The notes under the pieces were generated by a model. That model saw only the letters and a list, made by a program, of their open reading frames with translations. It was not told where the DNA came from and did not search any database. The position numbers and the translations under genes are program-made. This document shows positions 50,322 to 60,400 of a stretch of 64,000 nt of DNA, in pieces. The stretch is taken from contig JAHYIO010000030.1 in NCBI GenBank assembly GCA_020543525.1, positions 1 to 64,000 on the forward strand. The letters are read 5' to 3'. Each line of letters starts with the position of its first letter. Positions within the stretch are counted from its first letter, which is position 1. This DNA comes from Coriolopsis trogii. Taxonomy: Eukaryota; Basidiomycota; Agaricomycetes; Polyporales; Polyporaceae.

Positions 50322-51806
50322 TCAAGAATCGTTTCCAAACGATGATCCAAGGCTGGCAGCCTGAGCTTCAAGTTCACGTTGGTGTATCCTCCAACTCTCG
50401 GCCGCTTTGGCATAATCATAAGCTATAGTTGTCACGTTCGCCTTGTCCACAACACCATAGTTTTCCAGTTCCCTGCACCACTCGTACCCCTCCTTCGTCG
50501 ACTGCTTGACCGTCTCAAAAGGGTCGTGGCTAGTAGTGGCATTTACGCCGGGGACGTTGCCTTGAGAAGAGCTGCTCACGAGGTCGAGCCTCGCGAGCTT
50601 GGCGCCATTCTCTTTGCGCCACAGAGCCATTGCCCGGAGCCTGCTCAAGACCTCGGGATGCGGCACTATCCTACGCACGGTGAGCCTATTCAAGCGCGGA
50701 CAGATTGCAGGGGATTCGTGTGTCTGCCGCTTGTCGTAGCACGACATGAGCCCCGCGCTCCAGTGCAAAGTCTCATGAGTGGCGGGCCGCGCCCATGAAG
50801 TGATGATCAGCTCACGAATCCCAGGAGCGCAGTCGAACAGCTCCTCCCATGCCTTGGGGGGCGTTGAGGGATCTACGCCTCCGATCTCGAGCGTAGTTGG
50901 GCGTAGCTTCTTGAGGTGATTCCCACAGGATCTGAGGAGTGCCGAGTGGGTCCCGCCGAGGGTAGAGCCAGGGCTAAGCCCGTTCAACGTGATCGCGGAG
51001 AAGGTCGCATTGCCTTGCCTTCCCGCAAGCGCGAACGACACGCCATAGCGTGAAAAGTTGATAGACACGCAGTGAACGTCCTTGAAAGTGGGTTGCTGGA
51101 GAAATCCTTGGGGAAGGGAGGGAGAGAGGACGTCGAAATCGCGCAATACCTGCTCATTGTGAACAACGGCCACGGCGCTTAGGAGGGAGGGAATATTGGC
51201 GAGACTGGCTAGGAGGTGGCATATGTTACGCGGCTCTTCCATGACGTACAGCTTCTTAAGCGAGGGGACATCGATACGCACAGGGCTGAGCGACAGATCA
51301 GGTGGGTTCGTCAGGTAGTTTGTGAGCTTCAGCATGTGCAACGATCGAGCGGTCGAAAGGAGCTGCGTAACCATTTTGAAGCCTGATATGGGAGGATTAT
51401 GGCCCCGAGGGACGTTCATCAGCTGGAGCTCCTGGATGTTGGAAACGTCCCCCTGGCAGAGCGCACCGTCGACGGTGAGGCGAACAAGCGCGGGGACTCG
51501 GGCAGGCGTGACATTGAACACTGGGGTCAGCACCATCCGACCGACCACACCGCTTGGCGGGATTGGACCCATCCTCATCACAGGCGGGCCGGCGACGCGC
51601 AATTGCACCTCCGTCATCTCCGGATGCTCAAATTGATCCAATCTCATCCCCAAGTACTCCGCAGGAGAGATGGGAGCGCGACATTGGGGCGAGAGGCGAA
51701 CTGAGGCGTTCAAGCCGAGGGAAGGGGCAGTCGTGTGTTGAGCATTTGATTGGGACGGGATTTGACCTGGAGTAGTACGGAGCATTTTGGCAACGTCTGG
51801 AGTCAT
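50322..51806 (-). CDS. Leucine-rich-repeat-like hypothetical protein (F-box-associated type)
   Basis: An intronless frame of 494 codons starting MTPDVAKML. The middle, about residues 90-400, has irregular repeats of the form LxxLxLxxx (for example LVRLTVDG, LQELQLMN-like, LHMLKLTNY, LKKLYVMEE, LRPTTLEIGG, LNRLTVRR), as in the LRR part of basidiomycete F-box proteins. I do not see the F-box itself; the first 40 residues are Ser/Gln-rich. Such proteins usually choose substrates for SCF ubiquitin ligases, but without an F-box that role is only a guess. A TATA box sits 139 bp upstream, consistent with this start. Confidence 0.6.
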   Translation of the reverse strand: MTPDVAKMLRTTPGQIPSQSNAQHTTAPSLGLNASVRLSPQCRAPISPAEYLGMRLDQFEHPEMTEVQLRVAGPPVMRMGPIPPSGVVGRMVLTPVFNVTPARVPALVRLTVDGALCQGDVSNIQELQLMNVPRGHNPPISGFKMVTQLLSTARSLHMLKLTNYLTNPPDLSLSPVRIDVPSLKKLYVMEEPRNICHLLASLANIPSLLSAVAVVHNEQVLRDFDVLSPSLPQGFLQQPTFKDVHCVSINFSRYGVSFALAGRQGNATFSAITLNGLSPGSTLGGTHSALLRSCGNHLKKLRPTTLEIGGVDPSTPPKAWEELFDCAPGIRELIITSWARPATHETLHWSAGLMSCYDKRQTHESPAICPRLNRLTVRRIVPHPEVLSRLRAMALWRKENGAKLARLDLVSSSSQGNVPGVNATTSHDPFETVKQSTKEGYEWCRELENYGVVDKANVTTIAYDYAKAAESWRIHQRELEAQAASLGSSFGNDS

Positions 51807-53193
51807 TCGGTCAGTTCAAGCAGAATCAGCAGGGTGAACGAATCAATACGCACGGACGGAGCAGCACTGTGAGAGGTTGGGAACGCAGTGGCGTAAGGAG
51901 GATTCGGAGAGAGGGATACTGAGATGGAGATGGGTGTAGCACCTAAATTTATAGGCATCTGTATTGTAAAAGCAGAGCAAGATCCGTCTGAAGTAAAGCG
52001 AGCTCTACTCAAGTCAAAGTCTTGGGGCTTTGGCTACTGTCACTGTTCACACGACAAAGTAGTGGCCTGGCCAGACGTTGTCGAATATACAGCGAGAGCG
52101 ACCGTGTCATTGGTTGCTGTATGGAGACGTGACAGATAAAGTCATGTCAAAGCAGCTAGTGGCTCAAGTTACTCCTCCATAACTTTAGCTGTCGTACGAG
52201 AAGTGCGTCCGCGCCCGGCCGGTGGACCATGGCTCTACCTACGCAACGCCGGTCAATCAAGGACGTCACACTTGCGAAACCCACCTGTAGGCCACTGACA
52301 GCAGCAAGAGGCCGATCAAAGGACAAGTTGCAGCCACTTCTCATGACCATCGAGCGGCGCATGCATGCCAGGAAGTCTCGTGGTGACCAGACTGATGGAC
52401 TGCGAATGAGCAAGATGCCGATGCCTTCTATCGAGTAGATAGTTTGTGACTCACTCGATATGAGAGTCAATGGCTGGATCTCCACACACGGCATTGTTGC
52501 TGCCCGGTCTTGGGTAGTATGTGCATACTCACAAGATTGATGAGCCAAATATTATGTATGTAGGAGCTCTAGACCTTACTGGAGCATTATCGTACGCAGG
52601 GTATTCGTCACGAACCGTGGGTGGAGGCCTTCTGTGAGCGACAAGAAGTTCGACTGGACAGCCGTCGAAAGTGATTCGAATGACACCTGTTTTCCATCGC
52701 CGACTCACATTCCTCTACATACCTTCCGATTAACGTAGTATCAGTTTTCCATTGGGAGTCTGGGCAAACGGCTGCCGGCCAATACAGTATCCCTAGGATA
52801 GGCGAAGAGCAGCAAGTCCAACATCGTGTCGCCTGGAATCTCCTTGCAACCCAATTGTGAGACTACGGGCATGCTCATAATGGAGAGACCGTACCTATAA
52901 CTACAAGCGTTGTACTGCAACCCGGCAGTGTATCGATGCTCTCATTCTCTTCCCCTATGACACACTGTCTGTCTGCGCAAGCCCATAATCAGGGAGCAGG
53001 GGATATTTGACATTAAACAATCAGAAAGTAAGCATTGTCGTCCAGTAAGGTAATGTACAAGAAGGATGCGCAAGGACTTAGGGTGTACCCCTTGACAAGA
53101 TAGATACGTCTTGAGAGTAAGCGAGTTAGGCGTGAGCGGCACAAGGAGAGGGTTTACAACCGGTGCTCCCTAAATCCAGGGCGGCAGAGAACT
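51807..53193. other. Intergenic region upstream of the LRR-like gene
   Basis: 1.39 kb with no gene seen. It holds the TATA and CCAAT elements of the LRR-like gene at its left end. The right end would be the 3' region of the mitochondrial HMG-box gene. Confidence 0.55.
51945..51953 (-). promoter_or_regulatory. TATA box of the LRR-like gene
   Basis: Minus-strand TATAAATTT, with a CCAAT motif (CAACCAATG) about 160 bp further upstream near 52109. Confidence 0.5.
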
Positions 53194-54324
53194 TCAAGCT
53201 GAAGCCTGCTCGGCTTTCGCTTTGCGATAAGCCTCAAACGCCTTATTGGAGCGGGCGACGTAAGGCTAATAAACAGAGTGAGAGACGTGCTGCAATCACT
53301 GTCGATGGACACATACCTCTTGTTCCTCTGCAGACATTGCCTTCCACATCTCGCTGAGCTTCTTGCTCCGCATGATCAAAGCCTCTCGGTTCGAAATCCC
53401 GGGCGTTACTTCGATCGAATGGAACTTATCCAGCAAAAAGCTGCATTGCGTACGTGAGCAATGCATATCACTGTCATAAGAGCCAACGCACGTGAAGTAT
53501 GGAGTAGGCGGCTTGCGGACAGCCTCCGCGACTTGCGGGGCACGAACGAGACGCTGGTTTTTGGCCTTGCGCTGAGCGTTGAAGGCACGCACGAGGCGCG
53601 GGTCGGCTTTCTCGAACCATTCAGCACGAGCCTTGCGGTACTCGTCCATGCGCTGCGCGGCCAAATCGTAGTATGGCTACCAATGGGGGATTACGCGTCA
53701 CCTTCCATGTACTACATGGGTGCGGACCGGAAAGACGTACCTTCTTCTCCTCGTCGCTCAGCGCCTTCCAACGGGCAGCCACCTCCCTGCCAAGGGCAAT
53801 GAACGGATCACCATTACCCGAGGGTCCATTGAGCTTGTGCTGCTCCTTGAGATACAGCCCGTAGGCAGTGGGAGGACCCAGAGGCGGGCGTTCCGACCTC
53901 TTGATCTTCACCGCTACAAGACGTGCAATTCCAGACGGTGGGCTCAGCACCCGCGCTCAAAAGTCACGAACAGCAACGAACCCATGAGACCATTCTTGAA
54001 GCGGGCGTTGGGGTCGTCCGACACATCCTTCTTGGGCTTTGCTTTGGGTTTCTTCGTGGCAGTCTTCTTCGTCGCAGGCTTCTTTGCAGCCGTCTTTCTC
54101 TTCTTGGCTGGGGCAGCCTTCTCCGTCGCGCCCGCATTCTTTTTCGTCGCGCTAGCCTTAGCTTTCGTGGCGCTGGCTTTAGCGGCAGGCTCAGCCAGAT
54201 AGGGTGTCGTCAGGAATGTCCGAGTGATGAGCTGATGACGAGGCAGTATCCCAACACGCAGTGTCGTCGAACGAAGCAAGCCCGCAGCGCGGGGCAAGAC
54301 ACGGAGTACGAGTTGGGGGAACAT
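53194..54324 (-). CDS. Mitochondrial protein with two HMG boxes (Abf2/TFAM-like)
   Basis: Exons 53982-54324, 53741-53913, 53492-53676, 53317-53440 and 53194-53265 (897 nt) give 298 residues. The N-terminus (MFPQLVLRVLPRAAGLLRST) is Arg-rich and free of acidic residues for about 45 residues, a mitochondrial targeting sequence. A Lys/Ala-rich linker (about 50-100, repeated KKPATKK-like units) resembles histone tails. HMG box 1 covers about 125-192 (PPTAYGLYLKEQ ... WKALSDEEKKPYYD), and box 2 about 227-297 (PPTPYFTFLLDKF ... WKAMSAEEQEPYVARS). Two tandem boxes with a transit peptide are typical of Abf2/TFAM, which package mitochondrial DNA. The exon 1 donor (GTTCGT at 53981) is the least certain junction. 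Confidence 0.85.
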
Positions 54325-54549
54325 TCCTGTGACGGTGGTGGTTGAGTTTAGACCAGCGCGACCGCGTAGCGCGAATATGTGGGCGAATAATAATTACGAG
54401 ATAAGTATTTTATCCGGACATATCCCCTTTCCCGGCTTTTCCCATGGGCCATTAACTCAACACTGAAAAATAAGTTGTATCCTTATTGCGCCGTAATAGG
54501 TCTGGATTATGCGCCGGAACGCGCTTATCCTACTCGTCGTCCCGCCACC
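54325..54549. promoter_or_regulatory. Shared divergent promoter of two mitochondrial-protein genes
   Basis: 225 bp separate the start codons of the HMG-box gene (-) and NDUFA2 (+). The middle is AT-rich (aataataattacgagataag near 54388). No TATA box is evident for either gene. Confidence 0.5.
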
Positions 54550-54940
54550 ATGTCGTCGTTCGCGAAAGCTTTGTCCCCCGCTGTGAGGGAAATCCGCATT
54601 CTGTGCTGCCAGACAGGCCCTGCGTCAGCTGGGACACGGTGAGCGGCCCACTGCTATCGTCGAGAACATGCACTGACTTGCTATAGGCAATTCATCACCT
54701 CCCACTACCCGACGCTGAAGCAACACAACCCCGACCTCCCCATTCTCATTCGGCAGGCGAAGGGGACCCCAGCTAGGGTGTTCGCGCGATTTGGTGCGTA
54801 GTTGTATACTGCTCTTGCTGCTCAAGACTAACAAGTTGCCTTTGCCTTCAGAACGTGGACAGGAGAAGCACGTTGAAGTGGAGGGCCTCTCATCCTCCGA
54901 CGTCGCGTCACGGATTTCTCAGTTGCTCGGCACGTCATGA
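54550..54940 (+). CDS. NDUFA2: NADH:ubiquinone oxidoreductase B8 subunit (complex I)
   Basis: Exons 54550-54638, 54687-54793 and 54852-54940 (285 nt) encode 94 residues, close to the ~99 of animal NDUFA2. The thioredoxin-like B8 fold is recognisable: LREIRI-type start (AVREIRILCCQTGPASAGTRQFI), then YPTLKQHNPDLPILIRQAKGTPARVFARF and the C-terminal ERGQEKHVEVEGLSSSDVASRISQLL. Complex I subunits of this kind are accessory proteins in the peripheral arm of the mitochondrial inner-membrane complex. The start has a good Kozak-like context (CCACCATGT). Confidence 0.93.
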
Positions 54941-55651
54941 AGCTTGCGCGCGCCTGGTATCTTGTACTCTTGACTATCTAGAGCAGCGTCAATGAAGTTG
55001 ATGAGCGCATGTAGGCGGTCAAAGGGAGGAAATGCCATGCCGACGGTATGTGACATATCTGTTGTGTACAGTCCGCGGTGGTCTCGTGAAATCCTCCCTT
55101 CCCAAATTGCCGCGCATAATGAACACATACGAAGCATGGGGATTGCACACAGTCTTCCAATCCGAGCAACTTCATGCACCTCATGGACGGATGCCCCCCC
55201 CCCCCCTCCACACGCTAGGTTATATCACTTGCTGGAACAGTGTCTCCCATTGAGAGATGTTACGGGAGAGGAGTTTCTTGACTGGAAAGTGAAAGAGGCT
55301 TCAATGGTATGTCATAAGTTACGATGGAGGGCGCGGTGTTCGCATGATTGACGCTGGTCTTGCAATGTCAAAACGCGGGCCGGCGTAGCCCAACTGTGCA
55401 AGATCGATTCGGAGGAAGTTGATCACCGACTACGACTTACCGTCTGACTGCACGATACATAGGATATCCTTCCATTCGGTGTGTCTACGTCATTGTACCC
55501 GGCCTTGCCTTGCCGAACCACCGAACTCATCAGGCTTCGCTGTCGAACTCTGCTTGCAAAACTTGTGCGCTTTAGACGAGCTGCGCGGAGACGACTTATC
55601 CTCCGACCACCATCAGGAAGGGCAGAGCATTCGCTAAGCGTACTCAACGCA
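54941..55651. other. Intergenic region between NDUFA2 and the dehydrogenase
   Basis: 711 bp without a gene. Contains a C13 homopolymer at 55194-55206. Confidence 0.55.
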
Positions 55652-56813
55652 ATGCGACTCATCTGGTTCATCACTGGTACGTCGCCGTCGCACGCTAACA
55701 TTCACCTCTCGGCCAACGTCGACCCACCAAACGATAGGCGCGTCCTCCGGGCTAGGGCTGGCGTTGACCGAACGTGTCCTCGCGCGCGGAGATCGAGTCG
55801 TCGCTACAGCGCGCAAAATCAGCGCTTTGGACCCTCTTCTGTCCCGCCCCGAGACAGACAAGAGTCGTATCACCGTCTTGGAGTTAGACGTGACATCTCC
55901 CTTCGCCACGCTAGAAGATATTGCCCAGAAGGCCGTCAAGCAGTGGGGTCGCATCGACGTTCTTGTTAATAACGCCGGCATAGGCGGGGAGGTCGGCCCC
56001 AGCGAGGAACTAGGGTACGTCATCCTATCGACGTGTGCAGTGCTCACCTCACATTCATAGTAAAGAGTGGACTGGATGATGCACGTTATGAAGACCAATT
56101 ATGCCGGTGCCGTGAACGTGACCAACGCCATATTGCCACATATGCGGGCACAGAGGACGGGGACCATCGTTCTCATGGGCAGTAGATCTGCCTATCGGAA
56201 TGAGTTTCTGGTAGGTTACACCTCCTTCGTCGCACCCATGAGACCAACTGACCGTGATATTTTCCTCAGGGACCTGGTAAGCTCCGCACAAACATCTGTG
56301 CGCATCTCGTCCGCTCACGACCCGCGCAGCTGCCTATGCAGCATCCAAGGCAGCTCTGCACTGTACGCTGCTCTCGCCCTACTACCTGCTTTCCCTCCTC
56401 ATCTAAACACTTCCTCAGCCTACGGAGAGACCCTCTCCGCAGAAGTAGCCCCATTCAACATCCGCGTCACCGTCGCCGTCCCCGGCACCTTCGACACACC
56501 CCTCGCGCACCCCATGATCGGCACCCCCATCGACGATTACGCCTCCGCGCGCGAAGAGCTTCGCCGCCGCGTTGAGTGGGCAAAGCACATGCCCAACAAG
56601 GGCGATCCCGTCAAGGGCATGGACGCGCTCATGGACGCCGTGCGCGGCGAGGGACGCGCGGCGGGCAAGCCTGGGCTCCCGCTCTGGCTGTTCTTGGGGA
56701 ACGACTCGATCGCGGACATCAAGTCGCGCGCCCAGAGGCTGCGGGACGTCGCGGAGGAGTGGGCAGGGGTTGGGTCCAACGTAGGGACAGATGATCCTGT
56801 CTCCACAGCTTGA
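55652..56813 (+). CDS. NAD(P)-dependent short-chain dehydrogenase/reductase
   Basis: Six exons: 55652-55676, 55738-56014, 56066-56210, 56270-56276, 56330-56362 and 56419-56813 (882 nt), 293 residues. After splicing the cofactor motif TGASSGLG is rebuilt across the first intron (residues 8-15). NNAG follows near residue 90, the catalytic Ser lies in GSRSAYR, and the Tyr/Lys pair is in YAASK. A Pro-Gly (VPGTFDTP) follows as in classical SDRs. Exon 4 is a 7-nt microexon (GGACCTG); without it the exons on either side do not share a frame. The ATG is close to the cofactor motif, as usual. Substrate cannot be told; relatives include retinol-dehydrogenase-like and uncharacterised oxidoreductases. 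Confidence 0.88.
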
Positions 56814-57409
56814 CCTGTTGTCTTCAACATGTGGTGGATAACTCGATTATGAATGAATGTATTATGGATGCGTTGCAATGCGTAGTTGAACGTGGGCATC
56901 CTCGGCTCGTTGCCCTCGTCCTCGACTCCTCGCGAACATATCGCCAATTTGTGTTCGGATGTACCTACTATGTCATTATGAACAATAATTCACGTTACTG
57001 ATGTTCTACTTCTAAAAACCAAGGCGAGCGGGCACCGTCCCGTAGAGGATGAAAGGAAAGAGCGAAGCAGGACGGACACATTCATGATGATGACGACGGA
57101 GACAGACGATGTGGATGACCGGGGGACGACCAAGACGACACGCGAACAGCGACACAAGCAAACTATAAATAAAGCGAACAACGAAACGAACGACAGAACG
57201 GTCCGACAAGTAAGGTATCAGCCGGGTCGACCCTCCTCGCAACTTCGTGGGGACTATACATAACGGATGGGATGGATTCCGTGAGAGGGGCTAGTGATAG
57301 CAACACGCGTAATGTCACACGCAGCAGGGCATGATCCGCTGCAAAAGAACAGGACAGAGACGAACCAGAGACAGACAGACACGCACTCCTTCACGGCCGC
57401 ACGCACATG
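56814..57409. other. Convergent intergenic region, dehydrogenase / flippase
   Basis: No gene over 596 bp; AG-rich + strand in its middle. Both flanking genes end here. Confidence 0.55.
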
Positions 57410-60400
57410 CTAGATCGCGTGCGGACCGTTGTACGAGTACGTACTGCTCCGCCACGACTCCTCCTGCTGATGCTGGGGCTGAAGCTGAAGCTCAGGCTGC
57501 TGATACGGCTGCGACCCCTGTGAGTGGTGCGACGTGGCCGTATGCGGCGCGTACCCGTCGTAAGCGTCGTACGCTTCATACTCTTCACGAGCTGTCGCGT
57601 ACGACTCTTCGGTCGCCATGGGAGTGTGCATGGGGCGAACAGAGCCATGCTGGTCGTCGGGATAAGCCGCCCACTGCTCTGACGCCGGAGAGCGTACGCG
57701 CATCTCGAACTGTTCCGCTGGTGACGGTGAGCGGGACGGTGATCGGTGTCGCTGTCCAGGGACTTGGAGAGACGCGGAGGGGGGAGGAGATAGATGTGCT
57801 GAGGAAGGGGGGTGCTGGCTATAGGCAACGGAGGAATGTGAAACTGCGGTCATGGGAGGCTCGTAGGCCGTACTCTGTGCTGCAGAGTGGCGGGTACTGC
57901 CGTGGTATATGCTCGGTTCTGGGAGAGGTGAAGGGGGAGGGATGTTGGATGCGGAGTAATAGGACATTCGGTGCGAATTCGGGCTGGCTGATAGCTGCGC
58001 CCTTGCTCCCGGGGAATACGCAGGGGTCGGAGAGGCTCGCAGGTTGTATGCGCCCTCCTCTATCTTCTCTGGTCGAGGCGACTCTCCGGCGATCAGCGGT
58101 GCGGTAGGCCGCGGAGAACCATCAGAGGCGGGAGTTCGGGACGTTGGGGGCGTATACAGCTGCGGGGTACCATACTCTTCGTCGGCGTGACTGATCTCGG
58201 ACTCCGAACGATAATGAGGCTGGTGGAACATTGGCGCGTGTTCAGGTTGCTTGCGATTACGCCTGTGCTTGATACCGAGCCTGTCCTTGAGGTCGCCCAT
58301 AACCCACGCTTCCCGAATGATATCCTTGTCCAGAGGGAAATATGCACTCTTAAAGAACTTCACCAAGAATCGAGGTCCTGTGTAGACGATGAGGAACGGG
58401 AGGCGACTATAGGAGAGATGACGTACCCAGGGCAATGACGACCGACAGTACAACCGACGTCCAGAAGGTGATTTCTCCGAAAAGCACGACTACCTCGTCG
58501 ACGAAGTCTATGCTATCGAACGCCGAGTAGATCGCAATCCACGCTATCATGACCAGCGAGGAACCGATAACGACGACCCAGGTAATGACCGTCCAGCTAG
58601 CACACGCATGAGACAAAATCAACCTATGAATGTCAGAATGTGAACGCACTAGTGAGTGTTGATTCCGACGTAGGTGTTTGCAGCAATGATGGCAGCGACG
58701 GACACCGTAGTGCCAAAGTCGGCCAGCGAGTCGATGGTCTTCCCGTTCCACGAAATCGCCGGTCCGAGCGTCCAGACGAAGTACGGGATGAAGAACACGA
58801 CCGCTGACTGGTAGAGACCGTCGAGCATGTACATCCAGAACTTGAGCCGGGTGTACTCGAGTCCTCTGATACCGCGGACGTAGAGCTGGGGGAACGCGAG
58901 CGCAGCCTTGGCATTGATATCCTGGTCAAAGGCTGAAAGGGAATGTCAGCTTTCTCGATCACGGTGTGGATGGCGAGGCTATTACCTCCAAGAGCGATGA
59001 CGGGCAACGAGGTGAAGACAAGATTGCACAACAAAACGAAGGTATACTGGTATAGATACGTCGCATCGAAGCTGTTGAAGATCATGAACCAGAACATGGC
59101 GAAAGTCCAGATGACGTTCTACAACTCCTTGTCAGCAAGTTCACAAACACGTCACGTTGGTATCGTACCTTGTAAAAAAAGTTTGCATGCATGTCCGCAA
59201 TACGCTGGTATGACCACCGTCCATGTACGAGCAAGAGCTTCGTAAGGAACCGGAACTGACCAAACGCATAGTCGGCAGACATGGCAGCCTGGGAGCCCTC
59301 ATGTCCGAGTAGACCACAACCAATGTTCGCCTCTTGGATCATGGCAACATCATTCGCACCGTCACCGATAGACAGCGTCATAGCGTTCCGACCTTCCTTG
59401 ACCTGCACCAACGGTAAGCCGGCGATTCCGTGGGAAGCGGGAGAGGACATACCAAGTTCACAACCATAGCCTTCTGTGCTGGAGACACACGACAGCAGAC
59501 AACAGTCTCGCACTGTGTGGACAGGGTCAGGAACAACTGCTTGAGATCCTGGTTCAGCGCGTGTCGCAAGGTGTCACCGTCGATGACCACGGCAAAGGCA
59601 GCCTGCGCGCCAGGTACGAAACCCCGTCGCTTAGGGTCGATCGACGGAGGGCCGAGTACAGAAGCGATCTTGTTTAGTCCACCCTCGATCTGCAGGCGTG
59701 TCGCCTCGGGCGAGTCCGCGGACAGGATCATGATCTCCATGTCGCTCTTGAGCAGGTTGCAGCTGAAACCTATCAAGACCCGGACGTTCAGCATACATAA
59801 CACCCGACATTGACTATGGTGAAACGGATTCACCGATCTCGATAGCCGTCTGCACTTTGTCACCTGCACGATAGCGTGAGCATACATCACGACATCCCAG
59901 CGCTGGAACTGACGCACCTGTCAAGATCCACAACTTTATGCCGGCCTTATGAAGCGTCTCGATCGCGTCCGGGACACCCTCTTGCAACTTGTCCTCCAAC
60001 GCAGTCGCCCCCAGGATCGTCAGTGAGTGCTCGACCATCTCGTTCGCCTTCTCAATCTCCTCGTCTCGGTCCGTAATCGAGTTCGTCGCAGCCTCGTACA
60101 CGCGCACCCACTCCACGTACTCCTGCTCCGTCATCGTGCGATAGGCGATACACAGCGTCCGCAAGCCGCCGTTCGCAAACGCCTCCATGTCGCGCGCAGT
60201 GTTCGCCTTGAGCTCCGGGTCGTGGTCCTCCCTCAGGCGCTGATAGATGACGCTGTCGGCACCTTTGCAATACAGGATGAGCTGTCCTTGCGGGTTCCGC
60301 ACAATCACACTCATCCGCTTGCGCGTCGAGTTGAACTCGAGCAGCTGGAGGGGAATGTAGCGCTCCGGTTGACCCATCACTTCGATCTCAATCGCATCCT

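Noticed and set aside
54919..55179. Minus-strand ORF of 86 codons between NDUFA2 and the dehydrogenase
   Set aside because: No family resemblance and it overlaps the NDUFA2 3' end; likely chance.
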